Below, one piece after another: positions 1 through 5,892 of a DNA stretch of 5,892 nucleotides. Source of the DNA: Mollicutes bacterium (GTDB taxonomy: Bacteria; Bacillota_I; Bacilli_A; RF39; UBA660); contig DUUS01000078.1 in the NCBI GenBank assembly GCA_012841465.1, positions 1-5,892 of the forward strand, in the 5' to 3' direction. The position numbers were made by a program, and so were the translations under genes. The notes beneath the pieces are model-generated. The model did not search any database, was not told where the DNA came from, and saw only the letters and a program-made list of their open reading frames with translations. The number at the start of each line of letters is the position of its first letter. The first letter of the stretch is position 1.

Positions 1-337
1 TATTGTTTACAGAGGTTAGAGTGTAAGCTAGTGCTCCATCTCTAAATGTATTAGTATTCATTTTTAAAATTATATGGTATTCCATTTTTGTGTTGTAGGT
101 GTTTTTTCCAGTTAATGTAAATTCTTTAGTTAAAAACTCTTCTTCTCTTGGGTAAATATCTGGTACATTTATTGCAGGTCCTCCATCATAGTTTATTTCA
201 ACTATACCAGAGCCTGATGTTAAAGTGGTTCCTTCTTCTGAGCCTACTATTTTAGTTATAAAAGCAGCATAGCTGTAGCTAATGATTGTTATAAATAAAA
301 CTATGATTGTTATAATAATGTATTTTTTATACTTCAT
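1..337 (-). CDS. Secreted surface protein with SipW/TasA-like signal peptide (C-terminus cut by window edge)
   Basis: The start is the ATG at 337-335, preceded by AGGAG with a 5-base spacer, and the frame stays open for 112 residues to the window edge. The protein begins with a lysine-rich n-region (MKYKKY), then a hydrophobic stretch at about residues 6-19, then SYSYAAF at 20-26. The AAF ending after an aromatic/small stretch resembles the signals of TasA-family proteins that are cut by the signal peptidase SipW, with cleavage likely near A24/A25. The visible mature part (EEGTTLTSGSGIVEINYDGG, then a predicted beta-rich segment rich in Thr and Asn) looks like a beta-sandwich secreted protein. 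Export to the surface is well supported; a role in matrix or fibre formation is only suggested by the signal type. It has its own promoter downstream of the topA terminator, so it is probably a separate transcription unit. No sipW gene is visible here. The remainder of the gene, and so its family, cannot be judged. Confidence 0.8.
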   Translation of the reverse strand, partial: MKYKKYIIITIIVLFITIISYSYAAFITKIVGSEEGTTLTSGSGIVEINYDGGPAINVPDIYPREEEFLTKEFTLTGKNTYNTKMEYHIILKMNTNTFRDGALAYTLTSVNN

Positions 338-342
338 GAGCT

Positions 343-347
343 CTCCT
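343..347 (-). promoter_or_regulatory. Ribosome binding site of the surface-protein gene
   Basis: On the minus strand the sequence AGGAG is followed by AGCTC and then the ATG at 337-335, giving a 5-base spacer. This fixes the start of the secreted protein, and the lysine-rich signal peptide that follows agrees with it. Confidence 0.8.
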
Positions 348-364
348 ATTTGTATTATAAATAT

Positions 365-393
365 ATTGTATCGATTTATTAATGTTATTTCAA
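365..393 (-). promoter_or_regulatory. Predicted sigma-A promoter for the surface-protein gene
   Basis: Reading the minus strand, a -35 box TTGAAA (393-388) and a -10 box TACAAT (370-365) are separated by exactly 17 bases (387-371). Each matches the housekeeping consensus at five of six positions. Transcription would start near position 358, leaving a short leader of about 20 bases that contains the AGGAG ribosome binding site. The promoter lies between the topA terminator hairpin and the surface-protein start, which is where it would be expected. No operator-like palindrome stands out nearby. The AT-rich background makes chance matches easier, but the exact spacing and placement support the call. 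Confidence 0.7.
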
Positions 394-404
394 GTATTTA
401 GCAT

Positions 405-438
405 TAAAAAATAATAGTAATTAAACTATTATTTTTTA
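405..438 (-). terminator. A/T-rich intrinsic terminator at the end of topA
   Basis: A perfect inverted repeat has arms at 405-418 and 425-438 (14 base pairs) around a six-base loop at 419-424. Read on the minus strand, the rising arm holds the last Lys codons and stop of topA, and the falling arm ends in six T residues. Only one pair is G-C, so the stem is weaker than a classical terminator. Its position directly at the end of the operon and before a new promoter supports the role. An A run mirrors the T run, so it could also work for transcripts coming from the other side, but no plus-strand gene is present in this window. Confidence 0.65.
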
Positions 439-2453
439 TAATCACATTTAGAGCATTTAATGGTTTTACCTTTTTCAACAATTAAGTTATCGCACTCTGG
501 ACATTTTTCTCCATTTGGTTTATCCCATAGAGCAAATTTACAGTTTGGATAGTTAGAGCATCCATAGAAGATTTTACCTCTTCTGGTTGGTTTTTCAACT
601 ATATCATGAGTGCACTCTGGGCATGTAGCTACTACTATCTTTTCTCTTTCTTCTTTTTTAATATATTTACATTTAGGATAGTTACTGCAAGCAGTAAATT
701 CTCCGTATCTACCATTTCTGATTACTAAATCGTGTTCACATTCTGGACATTTTTCTCCAGTAAGTTCTGGTTCTTTCTTTTCCATTTCATCAAATGCTTT
801 TTCAACAAGTGGCGTGAATTTATCATAAAATTTAGTTAATAGTTCGATATTATTAAGCTCATTATCAGCTATCTTATCTAAATCATCTTCCATTTTAGCA
901 GTATATTCTACATTAATAATATTACTGAAGTATTCTTGAAGTTTATCGGTTGTTTCAATACCTGTTTCAGTTGGAACAAATCTTCTTTTGTCTACAGTAA
1001 CATAGTCTCTTAGTTTGATAGTTTCCATTATTTTAGAATAGGTACTTGGTCTTCCGATTCCTGATTTTTCAAGTTCTTTAATTAGAGTAGCTTCAGTATA
1101 TCTAGCTGGAGGCTGTGTAAAGTGCTGGGTTGGGATTATATCTTCAGAGATTATAACATTTGTTTTATAAGTACTAAAGTCAGGTAAGATTACATCTTCT
1201 GAATCTACATATGCACCATAGGCTTTTAAGTAACCATCAAAGGTTAGAACGCTTCCGGTTGATTTAAATGTATAGCCGTTATTTTCTAGTATTATTGTGG
1301 TTGCTAGGGTCTTAGCATCAGCCATCAGTGATGCAAGTGCTCTATAATAAATAATACTATATAGTTTATATTCATCACTTGATAGATAATCTTTTACTTT
1401 TTCAGGTGTTCTTTCAATTGATGTAGGTCTGATTGCTTCGTGAGCATCTTGAACATTATCTTTAGATTTTCCTTTTTTTACAGGTCCTTTATAATTATCT
1501 CCATATTTTTTTGATATAAAATTATATGTCTCACTTATAAATAATGGTGATAGTCTGGTTGAATCTGTACGCATATAGGTAATTAAACCTACTGTTTCAG
1601 AACCAACATTTAATCCTTCATATAATTTTTGAGCTATTCTCATTGTCTTACTTGATCCATAGCCAAATTTATTTGAACATGTTGACATTAAAGATGATGT
1701 AGTAAAAGGCATTACTCCTTTTTTATTTATTTCTTTTTGAGTTACACTATCGATTACAAATGATTTAGATAGTTTATCTAATATATCATTTGCTTCTTTT
1801 TCACCTGTTACTTTAATCTTTTTACCTTGGTATTTATCAAGTTTACTTTCGAAGTCTTTAAATTTAGCAGTAATTTCCCAGTATTCTTCTGGGTTAAAAG
1901 CTTCTATTTCCCTTTCTCTGTCTACAATTAGTTTAAGGGCGACACTTTGAACTCTTCCCGCTGATTTACCACCTGTTTTAGAACGCATTAAGTTAGATAG
2001 CCTAAAACCAATAATGCGGTCTAGCATTCTTCTTGTTTCTTGACTTTTAACTAAGTGATCATTTATTTTACCTGGGTTTTCAAAGGCTTTAAGTACTGCA
2101 TCTTTTGTTATTTCATTAAAAACAACTCTTTCATACTTATCATCTTCAAGACCAAGGGCATCATAAATATGCCAGCTGATTGCCTCCCCTTCTCTATCTG
2201 GGTCGGTTGCCAGATATACAAAATCAGAATTTAAAGCTTCTTTTTTTAATTCTTTAATTACTGGACTTTTTCCTTTAGCTGATTTGTACTCTGGTATAAA
2301 ACCATTTTCAATATCGATTCCAAAACCAAATTTACCAGTTGTACTTAAATCTCTAATATGTCCTTTACTAGATACTACTTTGAAGTCTTTTCCTAAATAT
2401 TTTTCGATTGTTTTAATTTTAGTTGGTGACTCTACAATTACTAACTTACTCAT
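429..2453 (-). CDS. topA: DNA topoisomerase I (type IA)
   Basis: This enzyme relaxes negatively supercoiled DNA by passing one strand through a transient break in the other, in the cytoplasm. Counting from the ATG at 2453 (674 residues), a TOPRIM domain occupies about 1-115 with E8 in VIVESPTK and the metal-binding D84, D86 and E88 in TDPDREGEA. The active-site tyrosine is Y293 in GLITYMRTDS. DAHEAIRPTS and HFTQPPARYTEA are further type IA signatures, and SGIGRPSTY follows. Three C-terminal four-cysteine zinc ribbons have cysteines at 569/572/589/595, 611/614/632/638 and 651/654/667/670. Length and layout match Bacillus TopA (about 690 residues). The gene overlaps the upstream LtaS-like gene by 8 bases and is last in the operon. 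An in-frame ATG lies two codons upstream at 2459, but AAAGGAG sits only one base from it and seven bases from the ATG at 2453, so the latter is preferred. Tandem stops TAA and TAG end the gene, inside the terminator stem. Confidence 0.97.
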   Translation of the reverse strand: MSKLVIVESPTKIKTIEKYLGKDFKVVSSKGHIRDLSTTGKFGFGIDIENGFIPEYKSAKGKSPVIKELKKEALNSDFVYLATDPDREGEAISWHIYDALGLEDDKYERVVFNEITKDAVLKAFENPGKINDHLVKSQETRRMLDRIIGFRLSNLMRSKTGGKSAGRVQSVALKLIVDREREIEAFNPEEYWEITAKFKDFESKLDKYQGKKIKVTGEKEANDILDKLSKSFVIDSVTQKEINKKGVMPFTTSSLMSTCSNKFGYGSSKTMRIAQKLYEGLNVGSETVGLITYMRTDSTRLSPLFISETYNFISKKYGDNYKGPVKKGKSKDNVQDAHEAIRPTSIERTPEKVKDYLSSDEYKLYSIIYYRALASLMADAKTLATTIILENNGYTFKSTGSVLTFDGYLKAYGAYVDSEDVILPDFSTYKTNVIISEDIIPTQHFTQPPARYTEATLIKELEKSGIGRPSTYSKIMETIKLRDYVTVDKRRFVPTETGIETTDKLQEYFSNIINVEYTAKMEDDLDKIADNELNNIELLTKFYDKFTPLVEKAFDEMEKKEPELTGEKCPECEHDLVIRNGRYGEFTACSNYPKCKYIKKEEREKIVVATCPECTHDIVEKPTRRGKIFYGCSNYPNCKFALWDKPNGEKCPECDNLIVEKGKTIKCSKCDYKK

Positions 2454-4458
2454 ACTCATTCTCCTTTATTTTATTATTTAAATGCTCAAAATAATTGTTT
2501 TTAATTATTTTAGTGCTTATTTCTAATTTTAAAGAAACTTTTTTATTTACACTTATAAGCTCATCTATATGATAAGTATTATTTTTATCTTTTGGTATAA
2601 ATTCACCAAGGGATGCATTATAAAAACCTATTTTATCTTGCCAAGAGCCATCAGCAAATATTACTAAATCATGATAATCACTGAAGATATCATTTCCAAG
2701 ATATAGTCTTGGATCATAGTTTATATTAAATAAATTTAAAAGCGTTGGAAGTATATCTACAAGTGATGTATACTTATATATTTTTTCTCCCTTGCTTTCT
2801 GAATTATAAATTATAAAGGGGGTTCTGTCAACTTCGTTATTTATTTTAGTATCGTATGGAAGGATATTATTAAGATTATCTTTTTTAAGTCCATAAGGAT
2901 AGTGATCACCAAAAAGTACGATTACTGTATCAGAGAGTTTACTTGATTCTTCTAGCTTTTCAAGTAATAGACCAATAGCTGCATCAAGTTCAAAAAGTTT
3001 AGATAAATATCTTTTCATTTCCATATTATAATCATAATCTATTAATTTATCTAAATATTTATTACCATACTCACTATTTACTATATATGGTTGATGAGGA
3101 GTTACGGTAATTAAATAACTCATAAACTTTTCTTCATTAATAAAATTAGGTAATGCTTTTTCAATTAAATCTATATCACTAGGCCACTCTTTATATTCAC
3201 TAGTTAGGTTAATTTCTAAATCATTTCCATTTTGATAGCTTTTGCTACCTAAATTTAGATGACTTCTTTTTCTAGAATAATATGCATCAAAGTAATTATG
3301 GTAAGATCCAGTTATATAGTTTTCATTATTAAACATATTAAATAAAGAATGAAAATAAGTATTATTTCGATATCTATTTAAGGTGCAGGTGTTACTTATG
3401 CTATAAAGGCTGGTTATACTAGAAAATTCATTATTACCAGTTGCGCACGCATTTCTTGGTGAGTAGTTATTTTCAAAAGAAAATCCTTCAGAATATAACT
3501 TATATATATTTGGGTATAATTCTTCATTTAAAATGATATCATTTACTGATTCAAGTAATATTACGATTAAGTTTTTTCCTTCAAATAAACCAGTGTATTC
3601 ATTTTTAGGAGTTATTTCTTTATTTAAAAAATAATTATTTAATTGATTATATTTAGAATCATTAAGTAAATAAAATATATCATTATCAACATATCTTGTA
3701 TAATCATTTTCGGGAATTGATTCTTTTTCTTCATACTTGTAAATATATTCATTATTAGTTTTTAGATTGAATTTTGATAAAAGTATATCTGATAAACCAT
3801 AAGTAACTACTCCAAATTGTGAGGCAGCTAAATTAGCATTTTCAGGATTAATAAATAAATCTATATTACTTGTTTGCTGAAGTTTATTTTGCATATATGG
3901 TGCCTTTAATGTATAAAAATATAAAAGTGATAAGCCTATTATTATTAATATACTTATTAAATAAGTTATTATCTTACTTTTAATAGATTCTATTTCAAAG
4001 GTAAAATATATTGTTTTCTCTAACTTTTTTTCTTTTAATTTTCTTTCTAAATAAAAATAATATAATAAAACAATAATATATGGTATTAATAATAGAAATG
4101 TATTTGGTTTAACACTGGTAAAAAACTCTTTAAAATAATCAATTACTTTCATTCCTTGCTCAGTATTTTCACTTCCCATAAAGAAACCCAGGTAAAAATA
4201 AAGGTTAGTTTCAAACCAGGTATAGATTAAAATAATTGTAGTTATTAAAGTTATAATTGTTTTTTTAAATTTATTATTAATTAGAAGTGAAAAGAAAATA
4301 CCAAGGATTAAACTACTTATTAATATTCTAAGTACTGAGTAGTTTACTGGTAGTTTTAAAATATATCTAATAATTAACTCTACTGAAAAAATATAAGTAG
4401 TTAAAATAATACTATTTTTAAATATTTGCTTTTCTAATCTTTGTTTCAAAATCCTCAT
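2446..4458 (-). CDS. LTA synthase family membrane protein (sulfatase-fold phosphoglycerol transferase)
   Basis: The family transfers glycerol phosphate from phosphatidylglycerol, outside the membrane, to build or prime lipoteichoic-acid-like polymers. Counting from the ATG at 4458 (670 residues), five predicted membrane helices lie at about 15-34, 42-60, 67-86, 119-137 and 163-184. A linker and an extracellular sulfatase-fold domain from about 295 follow. Residues matching the LtaS metal and catalytic set are E303 (ILLESV), the nucleophile T340 (CATGNNEF), and D518 and H519 (LFGDHYP). H455 (TPHQPY), H387 and R396 fit substrate-binding positions, but the LtaS tryptophan two before the arginine is tyrosine here (Y394). 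The only two cysteines are C338 and C358, flanking the nucleophile. Length is close to LtaS (about 650). The gene overlaps the end of rnhB by about 41 bases and topA by 8. A GTG at 4464 or a TTG at 4449 are alternative starts; none has an ideal ribosome binding site. Whether it makes the main LTA chain, a primer or another polymer cannot be told from sequence. Confidence 0.88.
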   Translation of the reverse strand: MRILKQRLEKQIFKNSIILTTYIFSVELIIRYILKLPVNYSVLRILISSLILGIFFSLLINNKFKKTIITLITTIILIYTWFETNLYFYLGFFMGSENTEQGMKVIDYFKEFFTSVKPNTFLLLIPYIIVLLYYFYLERKLKEKKLEKTIYFTFEIESIKSKIITYLISILIIIGLSLLYFYTLKAPYMQNKLQQTSNIDLFINPENANLAASQFGVVTYGLSDILLSKFNLKTNNEYIYKYEEKESIPENDYTRYVDNDIFYLLNDSKYNQLNNYFLNKEITPKNEYTGLFEGKNLIVILLESVNDIILNEELYPNIYKLYSEGFSFENNYSPRNACATGNNEFSSITSLYSISNTCTLNRYRNNTYFHSLFNMFNNENYITGSYHNYFDAYYSRKRSHLNLGSKSYQNGNDLEINLTSEYKEWPSDIDLIEKALPNFINEEKFMSYLITVTPHQPYIVNSEYGNKYLDKLIDYDYNMEMKRYLSKLFELDAAIGLLLEKLEESSKLSDTVIVLFGDHYPYGLKKDNLNNILPYDTKINNEVDRTPFIIYNSESKGEKIYKYTSLVDILPTLLNLFNINYDPRLYLGNDIFSDYHDLVIFADGSWQDKIGFYNASLGEFIPKDKNNTYHIDELISVNKKVSLKLEISTKIIKNNYFEHLNNKIKENEYE
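2461..2467 (-). promoter_or_regulatory. topA ribosome binding site, deciding between two ATG starts
   Basis: AAAGGAG on the minus strand is a near-perfect Shine-Dalgarno sequence. It lies one base before the ATG at 2459 and seven bases before the ATG at 2453. Only the second spacing is normal, so translation most likely begins at 2453 with MSKLVIVESP, which is also how Bacillus-type TopA proteins begin. The site lies within the coding end of the LtaS-like gene, consistent with coupling. Confidence 0.85.
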
Positions 4459-5056
4459 CCCCACTAATTAAATTTTGTACTGGTTTAAATGTAAATCTAT
4501 AATTATCTAGTAAACCATATTTTTTAATATTGTCAAGATGCATTTTAGTTGGATAGCCTTTATGATTAATAAATCCATATTCAGGATACATTTCATGAAG
4601 TCTGTCCATAAACTCATCTCTAGTTACTTTAGCAACTATAGAAGCTGCAGCAATACTAATACTTTTAGCATCTCCTTTTATTATACTAGTATTAGGTATA
4701 TTAGTTTCTAACTTTACGGCATCAATTAAAATATGCTCGGGTACCATTTCAAGATCTTCAATAGCATCTAGCATGGCTTTTTTAGTAGCACCTAATATAT
4801 TAATCTCATCTATTTCTTTTGCTGATGCAATTCCGATACCAATACTTAAAGCATCTTTTTTTATTATTTCATAAATTTCTTTTCTTTTTTTAATACTTAA
4901 TTTTTTAGAATCATTAATAAGATCATTTTCATAATATGGAGGAAGTACTACAGCAGCAGCTACTACAGGTCCAACTAAAGGTCCTCTTCCTGCTTCATCT
5001 ACTCCAGAGATTATATGAATGTTCTCTTTATTTAATTCTTTTTCATATTTGTTCAA
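4418..5056 (-). CDS. rnhB: Ribonuclease HII
   Basis: RNase HII cuts the RNA part of RNA-DNA hybrids and starts removal of single ribonucleotides misincorporated in DNA. The 212-residue protein shows the DEDD active site at D20 and E21 (SGVDEAGRGPL), D112 (ILIDAV) and D129 (IIKGDAKS). The GRG motif at 23-25 and Y168 (HKGYPT) read the ribonucleotide 2'-OH in this family, and the spacings between these residues match Thermotoga RNase HII. SIAAASIVAKVTRD and FKPVQ are further family signatures. It lacks the N-terminal extension of about 50 residues found in Bacillus RnhB, and carries about 15 extra residues after FKPVQ, which overlap the next gene. The start is TTG at 5056, with AGGGGA seven bases upstream; no in-frame ATG lies between it and the catalytic motif. 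It overlaps rbgA by 14 bases, the usual neighbour in Bacilli. Confidence 0.96.
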   Translation of the reverse strand: MNKYEKELNKENIHIISGVDEAGRGPLVGPVVAAAVVLPPYYENDLINDSKKLSIKKRKEIYEIIKKDALSIGIGIASAKEIDEINILGATKKAMLDAIEDLEMVPEHILIDAVKLETNIPNTSIIKGDAKSISIAAASIVAKVTRDEFMDRLHEMYPEYGFINHKGYPTKMHLDNIKKYGLLDNYRFTFKPVQNLISGDEDFETKIRKANI

Positions 5057-5892
5057 TTTCTATTCCCCTATCAAATGTTATTTCTTTGATATTCCCATTT
5101 TTAATATCATTTATAATATAGTGACTCACTTTTTCATAATCTATTTCTTCTTTTTTTAAAGCTATATTTAAATGTTTACTTATATTTTTATAAGCATCTT
5201 CGATATTTTCTTCATCAAAATATGGTATACCATATCTTTCTTTTAATTTTTCTGGATAGTAAATATTAAGTTTAGTTAAAATGTATACCGCTACTTCATT
5301 AATAGGAAGTACTTCGGTTTTTATAGCAGAAGTTGCTGCTAGGGCAAAGCCTTCACTTGTAGTAAACTTTGGCCATAGTACTCCAGGTGTATCAAGTATT
5401 AATATATTATGTTTAGTTTTAAGCCATGATAAGTTTTTAGTAACTCCTGGCTTATTAGCAACACTTGCGACCTTTTTACCAGCTAAAACATTAATTAAAG
5501 TGCTTTTACCGGTATTAGGTACTCCAAGTACTAAGGCTTTTAATTCTTTTTCTTTAAGTCCTTTTAACTTTCTTTTATCATTTATTCTTTTGGATAATTT
5601 ATTAGTTAAATTAATTATCTTTTTATAATCTTCATTATTAGTTAAATTAGCAAGTATTACATTATAACCATTTTCTTCATAATACTTTATCCATTTATTT
5701 GTAATATTTAAATCACAAAGATCCTTTTTAGTCATTATTAATATTTTTTCTTTGTTTTTAGTAAGATTATTTAAATCATTTATTTTAGATGAAAAAGGAA
5801 TTCTAGCATCAACTAGTTCATAAACAATATCAATTATGCTTATTAACTCCTTTATTTCTCTTTTGGTTTTAGCCATATGTCCTGGATACCAA
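5043..5892 (-). CDS. rbgA: Ribosome biogenesis GTPase RbgA/YlqF (5' end beyond window)
   Basis: RbgA is a circularly permuted GTPase that acts in the cytoplasm in a late step of 50S ribosomal subunit assembly. The motifs occur in permuted order; counting from the ATG at 5876 they are G4 TKKD at 49-52, G1 GVPNTGKS at 118-125, a G2-like threonine at 146 (KPGVTKN) and G3 DTPG at 162-165, followed by VLWPKF. IDIVYELVDARIP at 15-27 and YPEKLKERYG are strong RbgA signatures, and a C-terminal helical domain closes the protein. The ATG at 5876 is not the start: the codons upstream read W-Y-P-G-H in frame, matching the conserved WFPGHMAK near the N-terminus of RbgA, so only about three to five residues are missing past 5892. 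The G4 motif has Thr in place of the usual Asn. The gene ends in TGA at 5045-5043 and overlaps rnhB by 14 bases. It is the first visible gene of the operon, and any promoter lies outside. Confidence 0.96.
   Translation of the reverse strand, partial: WYPGHMAKTKREIKELISIIDIVYELVDARIPFSSKINDLNNLTKNKEKILIMTKKDLCDLNITNKWIKYYEENGYNVILANLTNNEDYKKIINLTNKLSKRINDKRKLKGLKEKELKALVLGVPNTGKSTLINVLAGKKVASVANKPGVTKNLSWLKTKHNILILDTPGVLWPKFTTSEGFALAATSAIKTEVLPINEVAVYILTKLNIYYPEKLKERYGIPYFDEENIEDAYKNISKHLNIALKKEEIDYEKVSHYIINDIKNGNIKEITFDRGIEIEQI
5064..5069 (-). promoter_or_regulatory. rnhB ribosome binding site supporting a TTG start
   Basis: AGGGGA on the minus strand is followed by a seven-base spacer and the TTG at 5056-5054. 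It lies inside the last codons of rbgA. The good spacing, and the lack of any ATG before the active-site motif, make TTG the likely initiation codon. Confidence 0.75.

Noticed and set aside
429..760. Repeated CPEC-coding segments at the end of topA as a possible DNA repeat
   Set aside because: They are the three homologous zinc-ribbon domains normal for Bacillus-type topoisomerase I; the DNA copies are diverged and not a separate repeat element.
2284..2481. Plus-strand open frame of 65 codons with a hydrophobic end
   Set aside because: It is antisense to the conserved TOPRIM-coding part of topA; the hydrophobic tail is the reverse reading of A/T-rich sequence, with no supporting ribosome binding site.
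4507..4536. Possible internal promoter before the LtaS-like gene: perfect TTGACA (4536-4531, minus strand)
   Set aside because: The best -10 at an acceptable distance (TACTAG, 18-base spacer) matches only three of six positions, and the TTGACA falls in codons for a conserved RNase HII segment (LDNIKKYG), so chance explains it.
5043..5045. Possible Mycoplasma-like code (TGA read as Trp), given the AT-rich sequence
   Set aside because: Tryptophans at conserved positions in TopA and RbgA use TGG, no conserved position uses TGA, and rbgA ends at a TGA where the family normally ends.
4936..5121. Plus-strand open frame of 61 codons rich in Leu and Gln
   Set aside because: It is antisense to the active-site-coding start of rnhB and the end of rbgA; its composition reflects the GCAGCAGC-like alanine codons of RNase HII read backwards.
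5281..5628. Plus-strand open frame of 115 codons
   Set aside because: It lies wholly antisense to the GTPase domain of rbgA, has no ribosome binding site and no recognisable motif; it is a shadow of a clearly real gene.

Overview
The window is a strongly AT-rich stretch of a Gram-positive-type (Firmicutes/Bacillota, probably Bacilli-like) genome. The lineage is inferred from the order rbgA-rnhB-...-topA, which is a Bacilli core neighbourhood, from close resemblance of the proteins to Bacillus RbgA, RnhB and TopA, from an LtaS-type polyglycerol-phosphate synthase, and from a TasA/SipW-like surface protein. Tryptophans are encoded by TGG and rbgA ends in TGA, so the standard bacterial code is used and not the Mycoplasma code. 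I cannot name the genus; an AT-rich gut Bacilli or Erysipelotrichia/RF39-like lineage would fit, but that is a guess.

Every gene is on the minus strand, so the order of transcription runs from high to low coordinates. (1) rbgA/ylqF (5892 down to 5043) enters from outside the window; its true start is not visible. (2) rnhB (5056 to 4418) starts at a TTG inside the end of rbgA. (3) A five-helix membrane sulfatase-fold protein of the lipoteichoic acid synthase family (about 4458 to 2446) starts inside the end of rnhB. (4) topA (2453 to 429) starts inside the end of the third gene. These four overlap end to start without gaps, so they very probably form one operon with translational coupling. (5) After topA there is a 91-base gap with an A/T hairpin that looks like an intrinsic terminator, a good sigma-A-type promoter and a Shine-Dalgarno sequence. 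These lead into (6) the N-terminal 112 residues of a small secreted protein with a SipW/TasA-like signal peptide, which runs off the low-coordinate end.

The operon joins ribosome assembly (RbgA matures the 50S subunit), removal of RNA from DNA (RNase HII), relaxation of negative supercoils (topoisomerase I) and cell-envelope polymer synthesis. The first two and the last are the usual neighbours in Bacilli. The LtaS-like gene sits where many relatives carry dprA, and is the least expected member. It carries just two cysteines, placed either side of its catalytic threonine. I found no insertion sequence, CRISPR array, rRNA, tRNA or prophage signature, and no intergenic region above 300 bases.
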